NCBI RefSeq assembly: GCF_036199905.1
Contig: NZ_CP108109.1
Coordinates: forward strand, 1 to 64,000
Direction of reading: 5' to 3'
DNA length: 64,000 nucleotides
Origin: Streptomyces sp. NBC_00223
Lineage (GTDB): Bacteria; Actinomycetota; Actinomycetes; Streptomycetales; Streptomycetaceae
Position 1 is the stretch's first letter; every line of letters begins with the position of its first letter. The notes beneath the pieces are model-generated. The model ran no database searches. It saw nothing but the letters and a program-made list of their open reading frames with translations, and had not been told where the DNA came from. The translations under genes and the position numbers were made by a program. Below, piece by piece: positions 25,620-33,755 of this stretch.

Positions 25620-27197
25620 ATGAGCGGTGACGACACGGTCCGCGCGGCGGGCGGGCCCGGCACCGCACGGTGCCTGGTGGCCGGCGCGACGGGCTACATC
25701 GGCGGAAGACTGGTGCCCGAGCTGCTGGCGCTGGGGTACCGGGTGCGCTGCCTGGCCCGGACCCCCGCGAAGCTGCGGGACTACCCCTGGGCCGGGGACG
25801 CCGAGGTGGTGCGCGGCGACGTCACCGACCCCGTGTCGCTCGGTGCGGCGATGCGCGGGACGGACGTGGCGTACTACCTGGTGCACGCCCTGGGCAGCGG
25901 GAAGGACTTCGAGGCCACCGACCGCCGGGCGGCGCGGAACTTCGCCGAGCAGGCACGTGCCGCGGGCGTACGGCGGATCGTCTACCTCGGCGCGCTCACC
26001 CCGGCCGGGGTACCGGACAGCGAACTGTCACCGCATCTGCGCTCGCGCGCCGAGGTCGGCCGTATCCTGCTGGACTCGGGCGTGCCCACGACCGTACTGC
26101 GGGCCGCGGTGATCATCGGATCGGGGTCGGCGTCGTTCGAGATGCTCCGCTACCTCACCGAGCGGCTCCCGGTGATGGTCGCCCCCAGATGGGTTCACAC
26201 CCGTATCCAGCCCATCGCGGTGGGCGACGTCCTGCGGGTACTGGCCGGCAGCGCCGCGATGCCCGCCGACGTCAGCCGCGCCTTCGACATCGGCGGCCCC
26301 GACGTGCTGACCTACCGGGAGATGATGACGCGGTACGCCGCGGTCGCCGGGCTGCCGCGGCGGATCATCGTGACCGTACCGGCCCTCACACCCCGGCTGT
26401 CCAGCCACTGGGTCGGGCTGGTCACACCCGTGCCCCCGTCGATCGCCCGGCCGCTGACCGAGTCGCTGCGCCACGAGGTCGTCTGCCACGAACACGACAT
26501 CGCCCGGTACGTCCCCGATCCGCCGGGCCGCCCGAACGGCTTCGAGACAGCGGTGTCGCTGGCACTGCGCCGGGTACGGGACGCCGAGGTCACCACCCGC
26601 TGGTCATCGGCCTCCGTACCGGGCGCGCCCAGCGACCCGCTGCCCTCCGACCCGCAATGGGCGGGCGGCAGCCTCTACACCGACCGCAGACAACAACTGG
26701 TCGACGCCTCACCCGCCGCCCTGTGGCGGGTCATCGAGGGCATCGGCGGCGACAACGGCTGGTACTCCTTCCCCCTGGCCTGGGCGGCCCGCGGCTGGCT
26801 CGACCGGCTGGCAGGCGGGGCAGGACTGCGCCGCGGCCGCCGCGATCCGGCCCGCCTACGGGCCGGCGACTCCCTCGACTTCTGGCGGGTCGAGGAAATC
26901 ATGCCCGGCCGGCTGCTGCGCCTGCGCGCCGAAATGCGGCTCCCCGGCCTGGCCTGGCTGGAAATGCACGCCGGAACCGACGAACAAGGCCGCACCCGCT
27001 ACCGCCAGCGCGCCGTATTCCACCCCCACGGACTCCTCGGCCACGCCTACTGGTGGACCATCTCCCCCTTCCACACCGCCCTGTTCGGCGGCATGGCACG
27101 CAACATCGCCAAAGCCGCCGCCAAACAACCCACCACACAACCCGCCCGGGACACAGCCGACGAACCGGCCGCGAACACAGCCGCGAACAAGACCTGA
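25620..27197 (+). CDS. NAD(P)-binding SDR fused to a DUF2867 domain
   Basis: 525 aa from ATG 25620, with ACGGAGG 7 bases upstream. The N-terminal NmrA/YbjT-like Rossmann domain has the nucleotide motif VAGATGYIGGRL at about residues 20-31 and an atypical-SDR core. The C-terminal 170 residues (WRVIEGIGGDNGWYSFP, FWRVEEIMPGRLLRLRAEM, YRQRAVFHPHGLLGHAYWW) form the DUF2867 domain. This fusion is a known actinobacterial architecture, probably a redox or ligand-binding enzyme of unknown substrate. Confidence 0.9.
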   Translation: MSGDDTVRAAGGPGTARCLVAGATGYIGGRLVPELLALGYRVRCLARTPAKLRDYPWAGDAEVVRGDVTDPVSLGAAMRGTDVAYYLVHALGSGKDFEATDRRAARNFAEQARAAGVRRIVYLGALTPAGVPDSELSPHLRSRAEVGRILLDSGVPTTVLRAAVIIGSGSASFEMLRYLTERLPVMVAPRWVHTRIQPIAVGDVLRVLAGSAAMPADVSRAFDIGGPDVLTYREMMTRYAAVAGLPRRIIVTVPALTPRLSSHWVGLVTPVPPSIARPLTESLRHEVVCHEHDIARYVPDPPGRPNGFETAVSLALRRVRDAEVTTRWSSASVPGAPSDPLPSDPQWAGGSLYTDRRQQLVDASPAALWRVIEGIGGDNGWYSFPLAWAARGWLDRLAGGAGLRRGRRDPARLRAGDSLDFWRVEEIMPGRLLRLRAEMRLPGLAWLEMHAGTDEQGRTRYRQRAVFHPHGLLGHAYWWTISPFHTALFGGMARNIAKAAAKQPTTQPARDTADEPAANTAANKT

Positions 27198-27668
27198 ACC
27201 CATCCGGCAGACGCCGGACGCCCTCGAAAGTGATCACGTGCAGAGTGGATCCCGGCCGCAGCCGCATCCGGAGCAGCCGCGTGCCCTGCCGGCACCGCCC
27301 GGAGACACCGCACGGAGACACCGCACGAAGGCGACCGTACGGAGGCAGCCGCGCCGGCCGGCCGCGACACCTTTCGGGTTACACCCCGGAGAACACCCGG
27401 CAACCCCACCCCCACACAGCAGGACACAACCCATCAAGCGGGGAAAGCCGTGAAATACGTCATAGTGCCGCGAACAGACCGACTCCACCGTTACAGACCT
27501 GACACCGACAACAACCCACCCCCACCCACCAATCCGGAACCACACCGACGACCGGCGGGCCGGAGGGGCGCCCCGGGACGCCTCGGGACGACTTAGGTCA
27601 CCCTTCCCCGCAGCCGCGGGCACCTGGTAGAGATGGTGGGGTTCCGCCAGCACTCCGGAAGACTCGCC
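27198..27668. other. 470-base gap without a supported gene
   Basis: Low-complexity C-rich sequence between the SDR gene and a small DUF gene. Frames are short or Pro/Arg-rich. AT-richer spots near 27448-27470 (AAATACGTCATAG) could hold a promoter, but no convincing pair of boxes is seen. Confidence 0.35.
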
Positions 27669-27923
27669 ATGAACCAGGACGACAGCGCCAACGGCCTCAT
27701 ACCCTTCACGATCGACCTGACCCTCGAGGAAGCCCGGCGACGGGCCGAGGTCGTGGCCGCGCTCGGGCCCGACTGGGACCCGGTGGCCGCCATGCGGGGC
27801 GAGGAGGAGGCGTACGCCCTCCTGTACTCGGGCCTGGACGACGAGCAGCAGCGCACCTACGACATGCTGGTGGCCGCGGGTGTCCTGCCGGGGGAAGAGC
27901 CGGGCCGTGCGGTCGCCCATTGA
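27669..27923 (+). CDS. Small acidic protein of the DUF6400 type
   Basis: 84 aa from ATG 27669. It has the conserved Streptomyces block IDLTLEEARRRAEVVAALG, then WDPVAAMRGEEEAYALLYSG and EQQRTYDMLVAAGVLP. I believe this is the family named DUF6400; no function is known. It overlaps the start of the next small gene, so the two are probably co-translated. Confidence 0.75.
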   Translation: MNQDDSANGLIPFTIDLTLEEARRRAEVVAALGPDWDPVAAMRGEEEAYALLYSGLDDEQQRTYDMLVAAGVLPGEEPGRAVAH

Positions 27924-28152
27924 CCCGCAGGCGGACTCCTCCCGCCGCGCCTGGGTGGCCTGCCCCGTCTGCGACGACGCCCGCCACTGCGCGACCTGCG
28001 CCGGCCGGAGCAACTGCGACGAGCACTGGCGCTATCTGATCTCCAACAGCGGGCCGGTCATCCACCTCCAGTGCCCGCGGTGCACCCACATGTGGTCGCT
28101 GAACACCCGCCCCGGCGTCGCCGGCCCCGGCGGCGGCACTCCCCGGCCCTGA
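27907..28152 (+). CDS. Small zinc-ribbon protein
   Basis: 81 aa from GTG 27907 (GTG/ATG further up to 27880 possible). It has Cys pairs CPVC, CATC, a single Cys in SNCDEHW, and CPRC: a likely four- to six-Cys zinc-binding fold. The rest is polar and the C-terminus is Pro/Gly-rich. It overlaps the DUF6400-type gene by 17 bases. Function unknown. Confidence 0.65.
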   Translation: MRSPIDPQADSSRRAWVACPVCDDARHCATCAGRSNCDEHWRYLISNSGPVIHLQCPRCTHMWSLNTRPGVAGPGGGTPRP

Positions 28153-28307
28153 CGGACAGCGCGAACAGACCCCGTCGCCACGCCGGTCCGACAAGCACCG
28201 CCCGGCCCCGCGTTCCGCTGCCCCTCTTCACCGGTCCCGCGTCCTCCTACCCCTATTCACCAGCCACGCCAGGTCCGTCGGGGCGCGGGGCGTGAGAAGG
28301 TCGGGCC

Positions 28308-29408
28308 ATGACACCACGCCGAGTAATCGTCGTCGGCGGCGGGGTGATGGGCTCGTCCGCGGCCTGGCACCTCGCCTCCCGCGGCACAGAGGTCACCCTC
28401 TTCGAGCAGTTCGCGCCGGGCCACACCCGCGGCAGTTCCCACGGCACCTCCCGGATCTTCCGGCTCGCCTACGCCGACCCCTTCTACGTCTCCCTCGCCG
28501 TGCGCGCCCTGCCCCTGTGGCGGCAGCTGGAGGAGGAGACCGGCACCGAGGTCCTGACCCTGACCGGCGCCCTCGACCACGGCCCCGCGGCCGCGACCGA
28601 AGCCCTGTGGAACGCCCTGACCGCGGCCGGCCGCCCCGCCGAACGCCTGACGCCCGACCAGGTCGCGGAACGCTGGCCCGGGCTGCGGGCCGACACCACC
28701 GCCCTGGTCCACCCCGAAGCCGGACGCCTCCACGCGGACAACGCCGTCATCGCGTTCCAGCAAGCCGCCGCCAAGCACGGCGCGGAGATCCGGCACGGGC
28801 TCAAGGCCGTCACCATCACCCGCACAAGCACCGGCGCCGAAGTCATCACCTCCGACGGGACGGCGACCCGCGCGGACGCCGTCGTCGTCGCGGTCGGCGG
28901 CTGGGCCCCCACTGCCCTGGCCCCCCTCGTGACCCGCACACCCTCCCTGCGCGTCACCCTCGAACAGCCCGCGCACTTCCCCGCCGAGGACGCCCTGTCC
29001 TGGCCCTCGTTCATCCACCACGGCGGAGCCGCCCTCCCCCAGGACTCCGGGATCTACGGGCTCGGCAGCATCGACGGCGTCAAGGCCGGATTCCACGGCA
29101 TCGGCCCCGTCATCGACCCCGACCGGTCCGAGCGCACCCCCGACCCCGCCGTCACACGCGCCCTCCAGGAGTACGCCGAACGCTGGCTCCCCGGCGCCGA
29201 CGCCCAGAATCCCACCATCACGACCTGCCTCTACACCACCACACCCGACCACGACTTCGTCATCGACCGCGAAGGACCCCTCACCGTCCTCGCGGGATTC
29301 TCCGGACACGGCTTCAAATTCGCCTCGGTCATCGGCGAACTCGCCGCCGACCTCGCCACGGGCCGCCCCGGACCGGACCGCTTCACGCTCAACCGCCTCA
29401 CCGGCTGA
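28308..29408 (+). CDS. solA: FAD-dependent N-methyl-L-tryptophan oxidase/sarcosine oxidase-type enzyme
   Basis: 366 aa. DAO-family flavoenzyme oxidising N-methyl amino acids with release of formaldehyde and hydrogen peroxide. The FAD Rossmann motif is VIVVGGGVMGSSAAWHLA (residues 6-23), followed by EQFAPGHTRGSSHGTSRIFR, the hallmark of monomeric sarcosine oxidase/SolA, with the Arg-rich segment near the flavin. The C-terminal FSGHGFKFASVIGE contains the conserved Gly-His-Gly-Phe-Lys segment. Length is close to the usual 370-390 aa. The exact substrate is uncertain, so the symbol is tentative. Confidence 0.85.
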   Translation: MTPRRVIVVGGGVMGSSAAWHLASRGTEVTLFEQFAPGHTRGSSHGTSRIFRLAYADPFYVSLAVRALPLWRQLEEETGTEVLTLTGALDHGPAAATEALWNALTAAGRPAERLTPDQVAERWPGLRADTTALVHPEAGRLHADNAVIAFQQAAAKHGAEIRHGLKAVTITRTSTGAEVITSDGTATRADAVVVAVGGWAPTALAPLVTRTPSLRVTLEQPAHFPAEDALSWPSFIHHGGAALPQDSGIYGLGSIDGVKAGFHGIGPVIDPDRSERTPDPAVTRALQEYAERWLPGADAQNPTITTCLYTTTPDHDFVIDREGPLTVLAGFSGHGFKFASVIGELAADLATGRPGPDRFTLNRLTG

Positions 29409-29428
29409 CCCGCAGGGGTCTGGTCGGA

Positions 29429-29472
29429 GCCGTATCGCGGCCACCACCAAGAAAGACCGCGCGCGATACGGC
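29429..29472 (+). terminator. Hairpin terminator after the oxidase gene
   Basis: Perfect 11-bp stem, GCCGTATCGCG (29429-29439) with CGCGATACGGC (29462-29472). It starts 20 bases after the stop. There is no T run, which is usual for Streptomyces terminators. Confidence 0.65.
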
Positions 29473-29523
29473 CCGGACACGCGGGCCGCCGACCCCGCCG
29501 GACCCGCGCCGGCGATAGCCTGC

Positions 29524-29967
29524 GTGACCATGACCCGCGCCTGGATCCTGCCCGTACTGCTCGTCGCCTGCGGCACGCTCATCGCCACCACGCTCGCCTT
29601 CCGGGGATCGCCCGCCGCCGCGGTTCCGCCACTGCTGATATTCGTCCTGTTCGCCGCGCTGAACTCACCACTGGCATTTCCACGCTCGATCAGCGCGGCG
29701 GAGGCGCAACGCCGCAGCGCCGCCGACGGCCGGCCGATCGTCTACTGGCGGGCGGGCTGCACGTACTGCCTGCGCCTGCGGATCCGGCTGGGCCGCAGCG
29801 CCCGTCAGCTCCACTGGGTCGACATCCGACGCGACCCGGCCGGATCGACGGTGGTACGAGCGGCCAACAACGGCGACGAGACCGTACCCACCGTCGTCGT
29901 CGCGGGCCGGCCCCACACCAACCCCCGCCCCCAATGGGTACGCGCACAACTGCCCCCACCCGCATAG
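29524..29967 (+). CDS. Membrane-anchored glutaredoxin/mycoredoxin-like protein
   Basis: 147 aa from GTG 29524 (ATG 29530 equally possible). Two hydrophobic N-terminal segments (residues about 5-50) anchor it. A thioredoxin-fold domain then has the active-site motif CTYC (in YWRAGCTYCLRLR) and the cis-Pro motif ETVPTVVV. Mycoredoxin-like proteins reduce mixed disulfides using mycothiol; whether this one does is inference. It stands alone. Confidence 0.75.
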   Translation: MTMTRAWILPVLLVACGTLIATTLAFRGSPAAAVPPLLIFVLFAALNSPLAFPRSISAAEAQRRSAADGRPIVYWRAGCTYCLRLRIRLGRSARQLHWVDIRRDPAGSTVVRAANNGDETVPTVVVAGRPHTNPRPQWVRAQLPPPA

Positions 29968-30244
29968 CACCTGGCCATCGACAGCGGGGCCGACGGGCAC
30001 GGCGTCCACGGTGATCTCCGGATGCCCGGTGCGGCGGAAACCGCTGGAGGACGACAGCGCCGTTGTCGGCTCGCGGAGCCCGCGGCACGGGCCGGCCGGC
30101 AGCGGCCGGCCCGTCGCCTCCTGAGCGCCCGGACAACCCCACGGCTTCGCCCCCGCGGCTGCCTCCGCACGCCCGCGCATATCGGCGAATCCCGGCTTCT
30201 TTCTTCACACCTTTCCTCACTCAGAGTGACAGAATAGGTCATCT

Positions 30245-30574
30245 GTGTATTCTCCTCGTGCGAAAGGCAGTCGTGAGACGGGTACCGCACCGGACAACGG
30301 CGAGTATGCGATTGAGGTGATCGGCGTCGAATACATCCGGAAGCGGTGGGCCAATGCGGAAGCGGCGATCCGCAAGGCTTTCGACGGGCAGGAGTGGGTC
30401 GATGAGGGCTACGGCGTGGAGAACGCCGTTCGCCGGACCCGCGACGGGGTGGAAGGGCGCCCGCGCCCGCAAGGAATGCGGCATGTGCCCGCCCGGTCGG
30501 CGAACCCCGCCGGATCGGCCCGCCGGTCGGCCGGCCCCGGATTCGGACGCGCTTCTTCCCTCTCCGTCCCTTGA
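30245..30574 (+). CDS. Small hypothetical protein upstream of the nicotinamidase gene
   Basis: 109 aa from GTG 30245. The central part (EYAIEVIGVEYIRKRWANAEAAIRKAF split over residues 20-46) looks like protein; the C-terminal 40 residues are Arg/Pro-rich and may not be. The ribosome binding site is weak. It lies 17 bases before pncA and might be co-transcribed. The gap 29968-30244 before it holds no other feature I can see. Confidence 0.4.
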   Translation: MYSPRAKGSRETGTAPDNGEYAIEVIGVEYIRKRWANAEAAIRKAFDGQEWVDEGYGVENAVRRTRDGVEGRPRPQGMRHVPARSANPAGSARRSAGPGFGRASSLSVP

Positions 30575-30591
30575 TCTGAAAGGTGTTGGCC

Positions 30592-31185
30592 ATGGCCCGA
30601 GGCTTGATCGTGGTGGATGTGCAGAACGACTTCTGCGAAGGCGGCAGTGTTCCGGTCAAGGGCGGGGCGCGGATCGCCGCGGCGATCACCGACCTGCTGG
30701 ACGGAAGCGCGGGACGTGAGTACGACTATGTCGTCGCCACCCGGGACCGGCACATCGATCCCGGGGCCCACTTCTCCGAGAGCCCGGACTTCCGGGACAG
30801 CTTCCCCGTCCACTGTGTCGCCGGGACGTCCGGAAGCGAGTTCCATCCGGGCTTCGCTCCCGCCGTGACGTCCGGCTCTGTCGACGCCGTGTTCTTCAAG
30901 GGCGCCCACAGCGCTTCGAAGAGCGGCTTCGAGGGCGCGGACGCGGAGGGGACCTCCCTGGCGGACTGGTTGCGGGCCCGCGGTGTGGAGGACGTCGACG
31001 TGGTGGGTATCGCGACGGATCACTGCGTACGGGCCACGGCTCTGGACGCGGTCAAAGCCGGTTTCCGCGCACGCGTACGTCTCGATTACTCGGTCGGCGT
31101 GGCCCCGGACACCGTCGCCTCGGCCCTGGACGACTTCCAGCAGGCCGGTGTGGGCGTGTCCGGCCAACCGGCGGCCGCCGGATAA
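30592..31185 (+). CDS. pncA: Nicotinamidase (isochorismatase fold)
   Basis: 197 aa from ATG 30592, AAAGG 9 bases upstream. It hydrolyses nicotinamide to nicotinate in NAD salvage. The catalytic triad is visible: Asp in VDVQNDFCEGG (residues 7-14), Lys in VFFKGAHS, Cys in ATDHCVRATAL. Metal-binding Asp/His are in ATRDRHIDPGAHF. The length is typical of actinobacterial PncA (about 190-210 aa). Confidence 0.9.
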   Translation: MARGLIVVDVQNDFCEGGSVPVKGGARIAAAITDLLDGSAGREYDYVVATRDRHIDPGAHFSESPDFRDSFPVHCVAGTSGSEFHPGFAPAVTSGSVDAVFFKGAHSASKSGFEGADAEGTSLADWLRARGVEDVDVVGIATDHCVRATALDAVKAGFRARVRLDYSVGVAPDTVASALDDFQQAGVGVSGQPAAAG

Positions 31186-31536
31186 CCGGCACACCGCGTA
31201 CACATGGTGCCCGGGCTCCGCCAACAGCCGGACCCGGGCGCCGAGATCAGCCCCGCATGGGCAACGGCCTTTCCCCGCCTACGGGTTGCGAATACCCGTC
31301 GACCCCGGCATAGGGTGCCGTCGCCGGGGCGCCCCGGGTTTCAGGCTCCAACGTCTGCCGCCCCTGGCCCAATTGCACCAATTTTGCCGCCGCTTGAACG
31401 TGGTACGCGTCCCTGTCCGTCCCATTTTGGCTTCCCGTCGGCCCCTCCCGTCCGGGAGTCACCTCTTGCCGCCGAGAATCCCACGCGTACCAATAAGACC
31501 AATTGAACTCACGCGATACATGCTGGGCCACCACGC

Positions 31537-31566
31537 TTACGGCATGGGGCGGCGTGCCGCTATTCT
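31537..31566 (+). promoter_or_regulatory. Candidate promoter of the four-helix membrane protein gene
   Basis: TTACGG (31537-31542), 18 bases, TATTCT (31561-31566), ending 46 bases before ATG 31613. The -10 is good, the -35 moderate. The remaining part of the 31186-31612 gap shows no gene. Confidence 0.4.
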
Positions 31567-31612
31567 CGGCCCCCAAGTGTTCGTTGGCAACGTCAGCAGG
31601 GAGAAAGACACC

Positions 31613-32167
31613 ATGACGCACGATGTTCCGCCGCCACCCGGTCCGCCGGTTCCGCCGCCGAACGCCGGCGGCCCGTCCGGGGGTTCTTTCGATCCGGCAT
31701 CGGTCAATCGCCTCGACTGGGCGATTCTCGGTATCGGGTTCATCGTGTTCATCTTCTCGTTCTTCGACTACTACTCCTGGGATTTCGGCCGGGGGTACGG
31801 CATCAACGTCGCCAGTGTGAGTTGGAGCGCCTGGCACTTCGACCACGGGCTGTTCATAGCCTGGCTCGCGATGGTCATCACCGTGCTGGGTGCCGTCGCG
31901 CTGGCGATCAGCCTGTTCTCCCCCGCGATCAACCTGCCCGCGCCGGCACGGGTGTTGACCTTCCTCGCCTTCACGGTCGGCTTCGTGCTCTACCTCATCG
32001 CGATCTTCGCCCACTCCGACTTCGGCCCGGCCGGCGGCCACGGCTTCAGCTTCTGGGTCAGCCTGATCCTCGCGGGCGGGGGCGCGGTCATCGCGCTCAT
32101 GCGGGCCCAGCAGACCGGCACGGCGCTGCCCGGTCAGCTCAACAACCTTCCGCGCGTCGGTAGGTAG
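31613..32167 (+). CDS. Four-helix membrane protein, function unknown
   Basis: 184 aa from ATG 31613, with GGGAGAAAG 6 bases upstream. A Pro/Gly-rich cytosolic N-terminus (about 40 residues) is followed by four hydrophobic helices: LDWAILGIGFIVFIFSFF, the segment around FIAWLAMVITVLGAVALA, VLTFLAFTVGFVLYLIAI, and FWVSLILAGGGAVIALMRA. The layout is common among small actinobacterial membrane proteins with no known role. Confidence 0.8.
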   Translation: MTHDVPPPPGPPVPPPNAGGPSGGSFDPASVNRLDWAILGIGFIVFIFSFFDYYSWDFGRGYGINVASVSWSAWHFDHGLFIAWLAMVITVLGAVALAISLFSPAINLPAPARVLTFLAFTVGFVLYLIAIFAHSDFGPAGGHGFSFWVSLILAGGGAVIALMRAQQTGTALPGQLNNLPRVGR

Positions 32168-32194
32168 CGCAACAGCAGTGCCCCGAGGCCGACC

Positions 32195-32232
32195 GGACCG
32201 CCGCCCCACCTCTACGGTGGAGGCGGCGGTCC
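32195..32232. terminator. Bidirectional hairpin terminator between convergent genes
   Basis: GGACCGCCGCC (32195-32205) pairs perfectly with GGCGGCGGTCC (32222-32232). CCACC/GGTGG extends the stem inside. It sits between the stops of the membrane protein gene and the phosphatase gene. Confidence 0.8.
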
Positions 32233-32341
32233 GTTGTCGTGTGGCCGACGAAGTCGGCGGCCATGACGTGCGGGGGCCCGCGCAGGGCTCGGGGCATTCG
32301 CGGATCCGCTCATGAGGGCGATCGGCGGCGGTGGTGCGGGG

Positions 32342-33502
32342 CTAATAGGGGTAGTGGGCCTGGGTGCGTTCTATGACCAGGAGGGCCGCGTCGTCGACGG
32401 GCTCACCGCCGATGTGGTCGATCAGGTCGTGGTGAATGCGGTTGAGCAGATCGGCGGGGTGGGTCGCGGGGAAGGTGGCGACCCGTTCGGCGAGCGGGTA
32501 GAAGACGCCCTCCGGCGAGCGGGCTTCGATGACCCCGTCGGTGTACAGGACGAGTATGTCGCCGGGTTCGAGCGCGAACTGGTCCGTGCGCAGATCGGCA
32601 CCGAGGCCGGGGCCGGGACCGGGACCGGAGCCGGACAGGCCGCCGTACAGGCCCAGCGGGGGCGCCGGACGGCTGGCGGACAGGACCGTGACCTCGCGGT
32701 CGCGTACGAGCAGCGGTGGCGGGTGGCCGCAGTTGATCATTTCGGCCTGCGAGCCGTCGTCGGGGAGGTCGAGAACGAGTGCAGTGATGAAGTGCTCGCC
32801 GGGGTCGTACCGGGTGTCGGCGACGTCCTCCAGGTTCCGGCAGACGCTCTCGTCCAGGGCGGTCACGAGCCCGGGCAGGGCGGCATGCCGGTGGGCGCCC
32901 TCGCGGAACGCGCCCAGCACCACCGACGCCTCACCGATGGAGGCCAGGCCATGGCCGCGTACGTCCCCGATGATCGCCCGTGTACCGCAGTCGGGCCCGC
33001 GCGCGACCGCGAACAGGTCGCCTCCGATCTCGGTCTCGTCCTCGGCGGACAGATACAGCCAGGCCACCCGCAGCGGCCCGATCCGGCGGGGCGGGGGTCT
33101 CAGCAGTACGCGCTGCGCCGTCTCGGCGACGGACCGTGCCTGGTTCAGCTCGCGGCTGCGCCGCTCCCGCACCAGGCATACGAAGAACACCAGCGTGGAC
33201 AGGACGGTCAGCGCGATGAGCTGCGACACGTGGTTGGCCGTACCCGGCTCGCTGCCGAACTGTCCGATGAAAGCCTGGGCCCCTACGGCCAGGACCCCCG
33301 ACAGTGCGGTCACCCGCGGCCCGGACACCGCCGCGGTGAGGGCGGGCGCGACCGCCAGCAGCGGACTCAGGTGGATGTTCTCCGGGGCCAGCGAATCCGC
33401 CACGGTGATCATCGCGATCAGCGCGAACGGAATGATCACCAGTCGGCTGCGGCCCGATGGCTGCGTCATGAACTGGTCCACCGACCTCCGCCGATCACTC
33501 AT
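32342..33502 (-). CDS. Membrane-bound SpoIIE-type PP2C protein phosphatase
   Basis: 386 aa from ATG 33502. Several N-terminal hydrophobic helices (about residues 18-110, including LIALTVLSTLVFFVCLV) precede a SpoIIE catalytic domain. Metal-binding Asp residues are in EIGGDLFAV and IGDVRGHG; further motifs are MINCGHPPPLLV and ILVLYTDGVIEAR. Such enzymes dephosphorylate anti-anti-sigma factors in partner-switching pathways. No kinase or anti-sigma partner is adjacent, and no sensor domain beyond the membrane part is visible. Confidence 0.88.
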   Translation of the reverse strand: MSDRRRSVDQFMTQPSGRSRLVIIPFALIAMITVADSLAPENIHLSPLLAVAPALTAAVSGPRVTALSGVLAVGAQAFIGQFGSEPGTANHVSQLIALTVLSTLVFFVCLVRERRSRELNQARSVAETAQRVLLRPPPRRIGPLRVAWLYLSAEDETEIGGDLFAVARGPDCGTRAIIGDVRGHGLASIGEASVVLGAFREGAHRHAALPGLVTALDESVCRNLEDVADTRYDPGEHFITALVLDLPDDGSQAEMINCGHPPPLLVRDREVTVLSASRPAPPLGLYGGLSGSGPGPGPGLGADLRTDQFALEPGDILVLYTDGVIEARSPEGVFYPLAERVATFPATHPADLLNRIHHDLIDHIGGEPVDDAALLVIERTQAHYPY

Positions 33503-33755
33503 TCGGGGCTTATATCCCTTTTGGTGACAATTACACGTGGCCACGGTCGAAGTTCCTCCCGGACGGCCGGGCCCCGGGCCCCGCTCATAGGCGGCGACGG
33601 CGACAGCGACGGCGGCACCACCTGGCCGGAGCCGGTGACCGACGAGCGGTACGCCGACGCCCTCGCCGCCGCCCCCTGAACCCCGTACGGCCGGTGCGGA
33701 AGCAGGTTCGCGGGGCCGGGCGCCCGGCCCGCCCGGCCCGCTCGCCCCGCCGGTC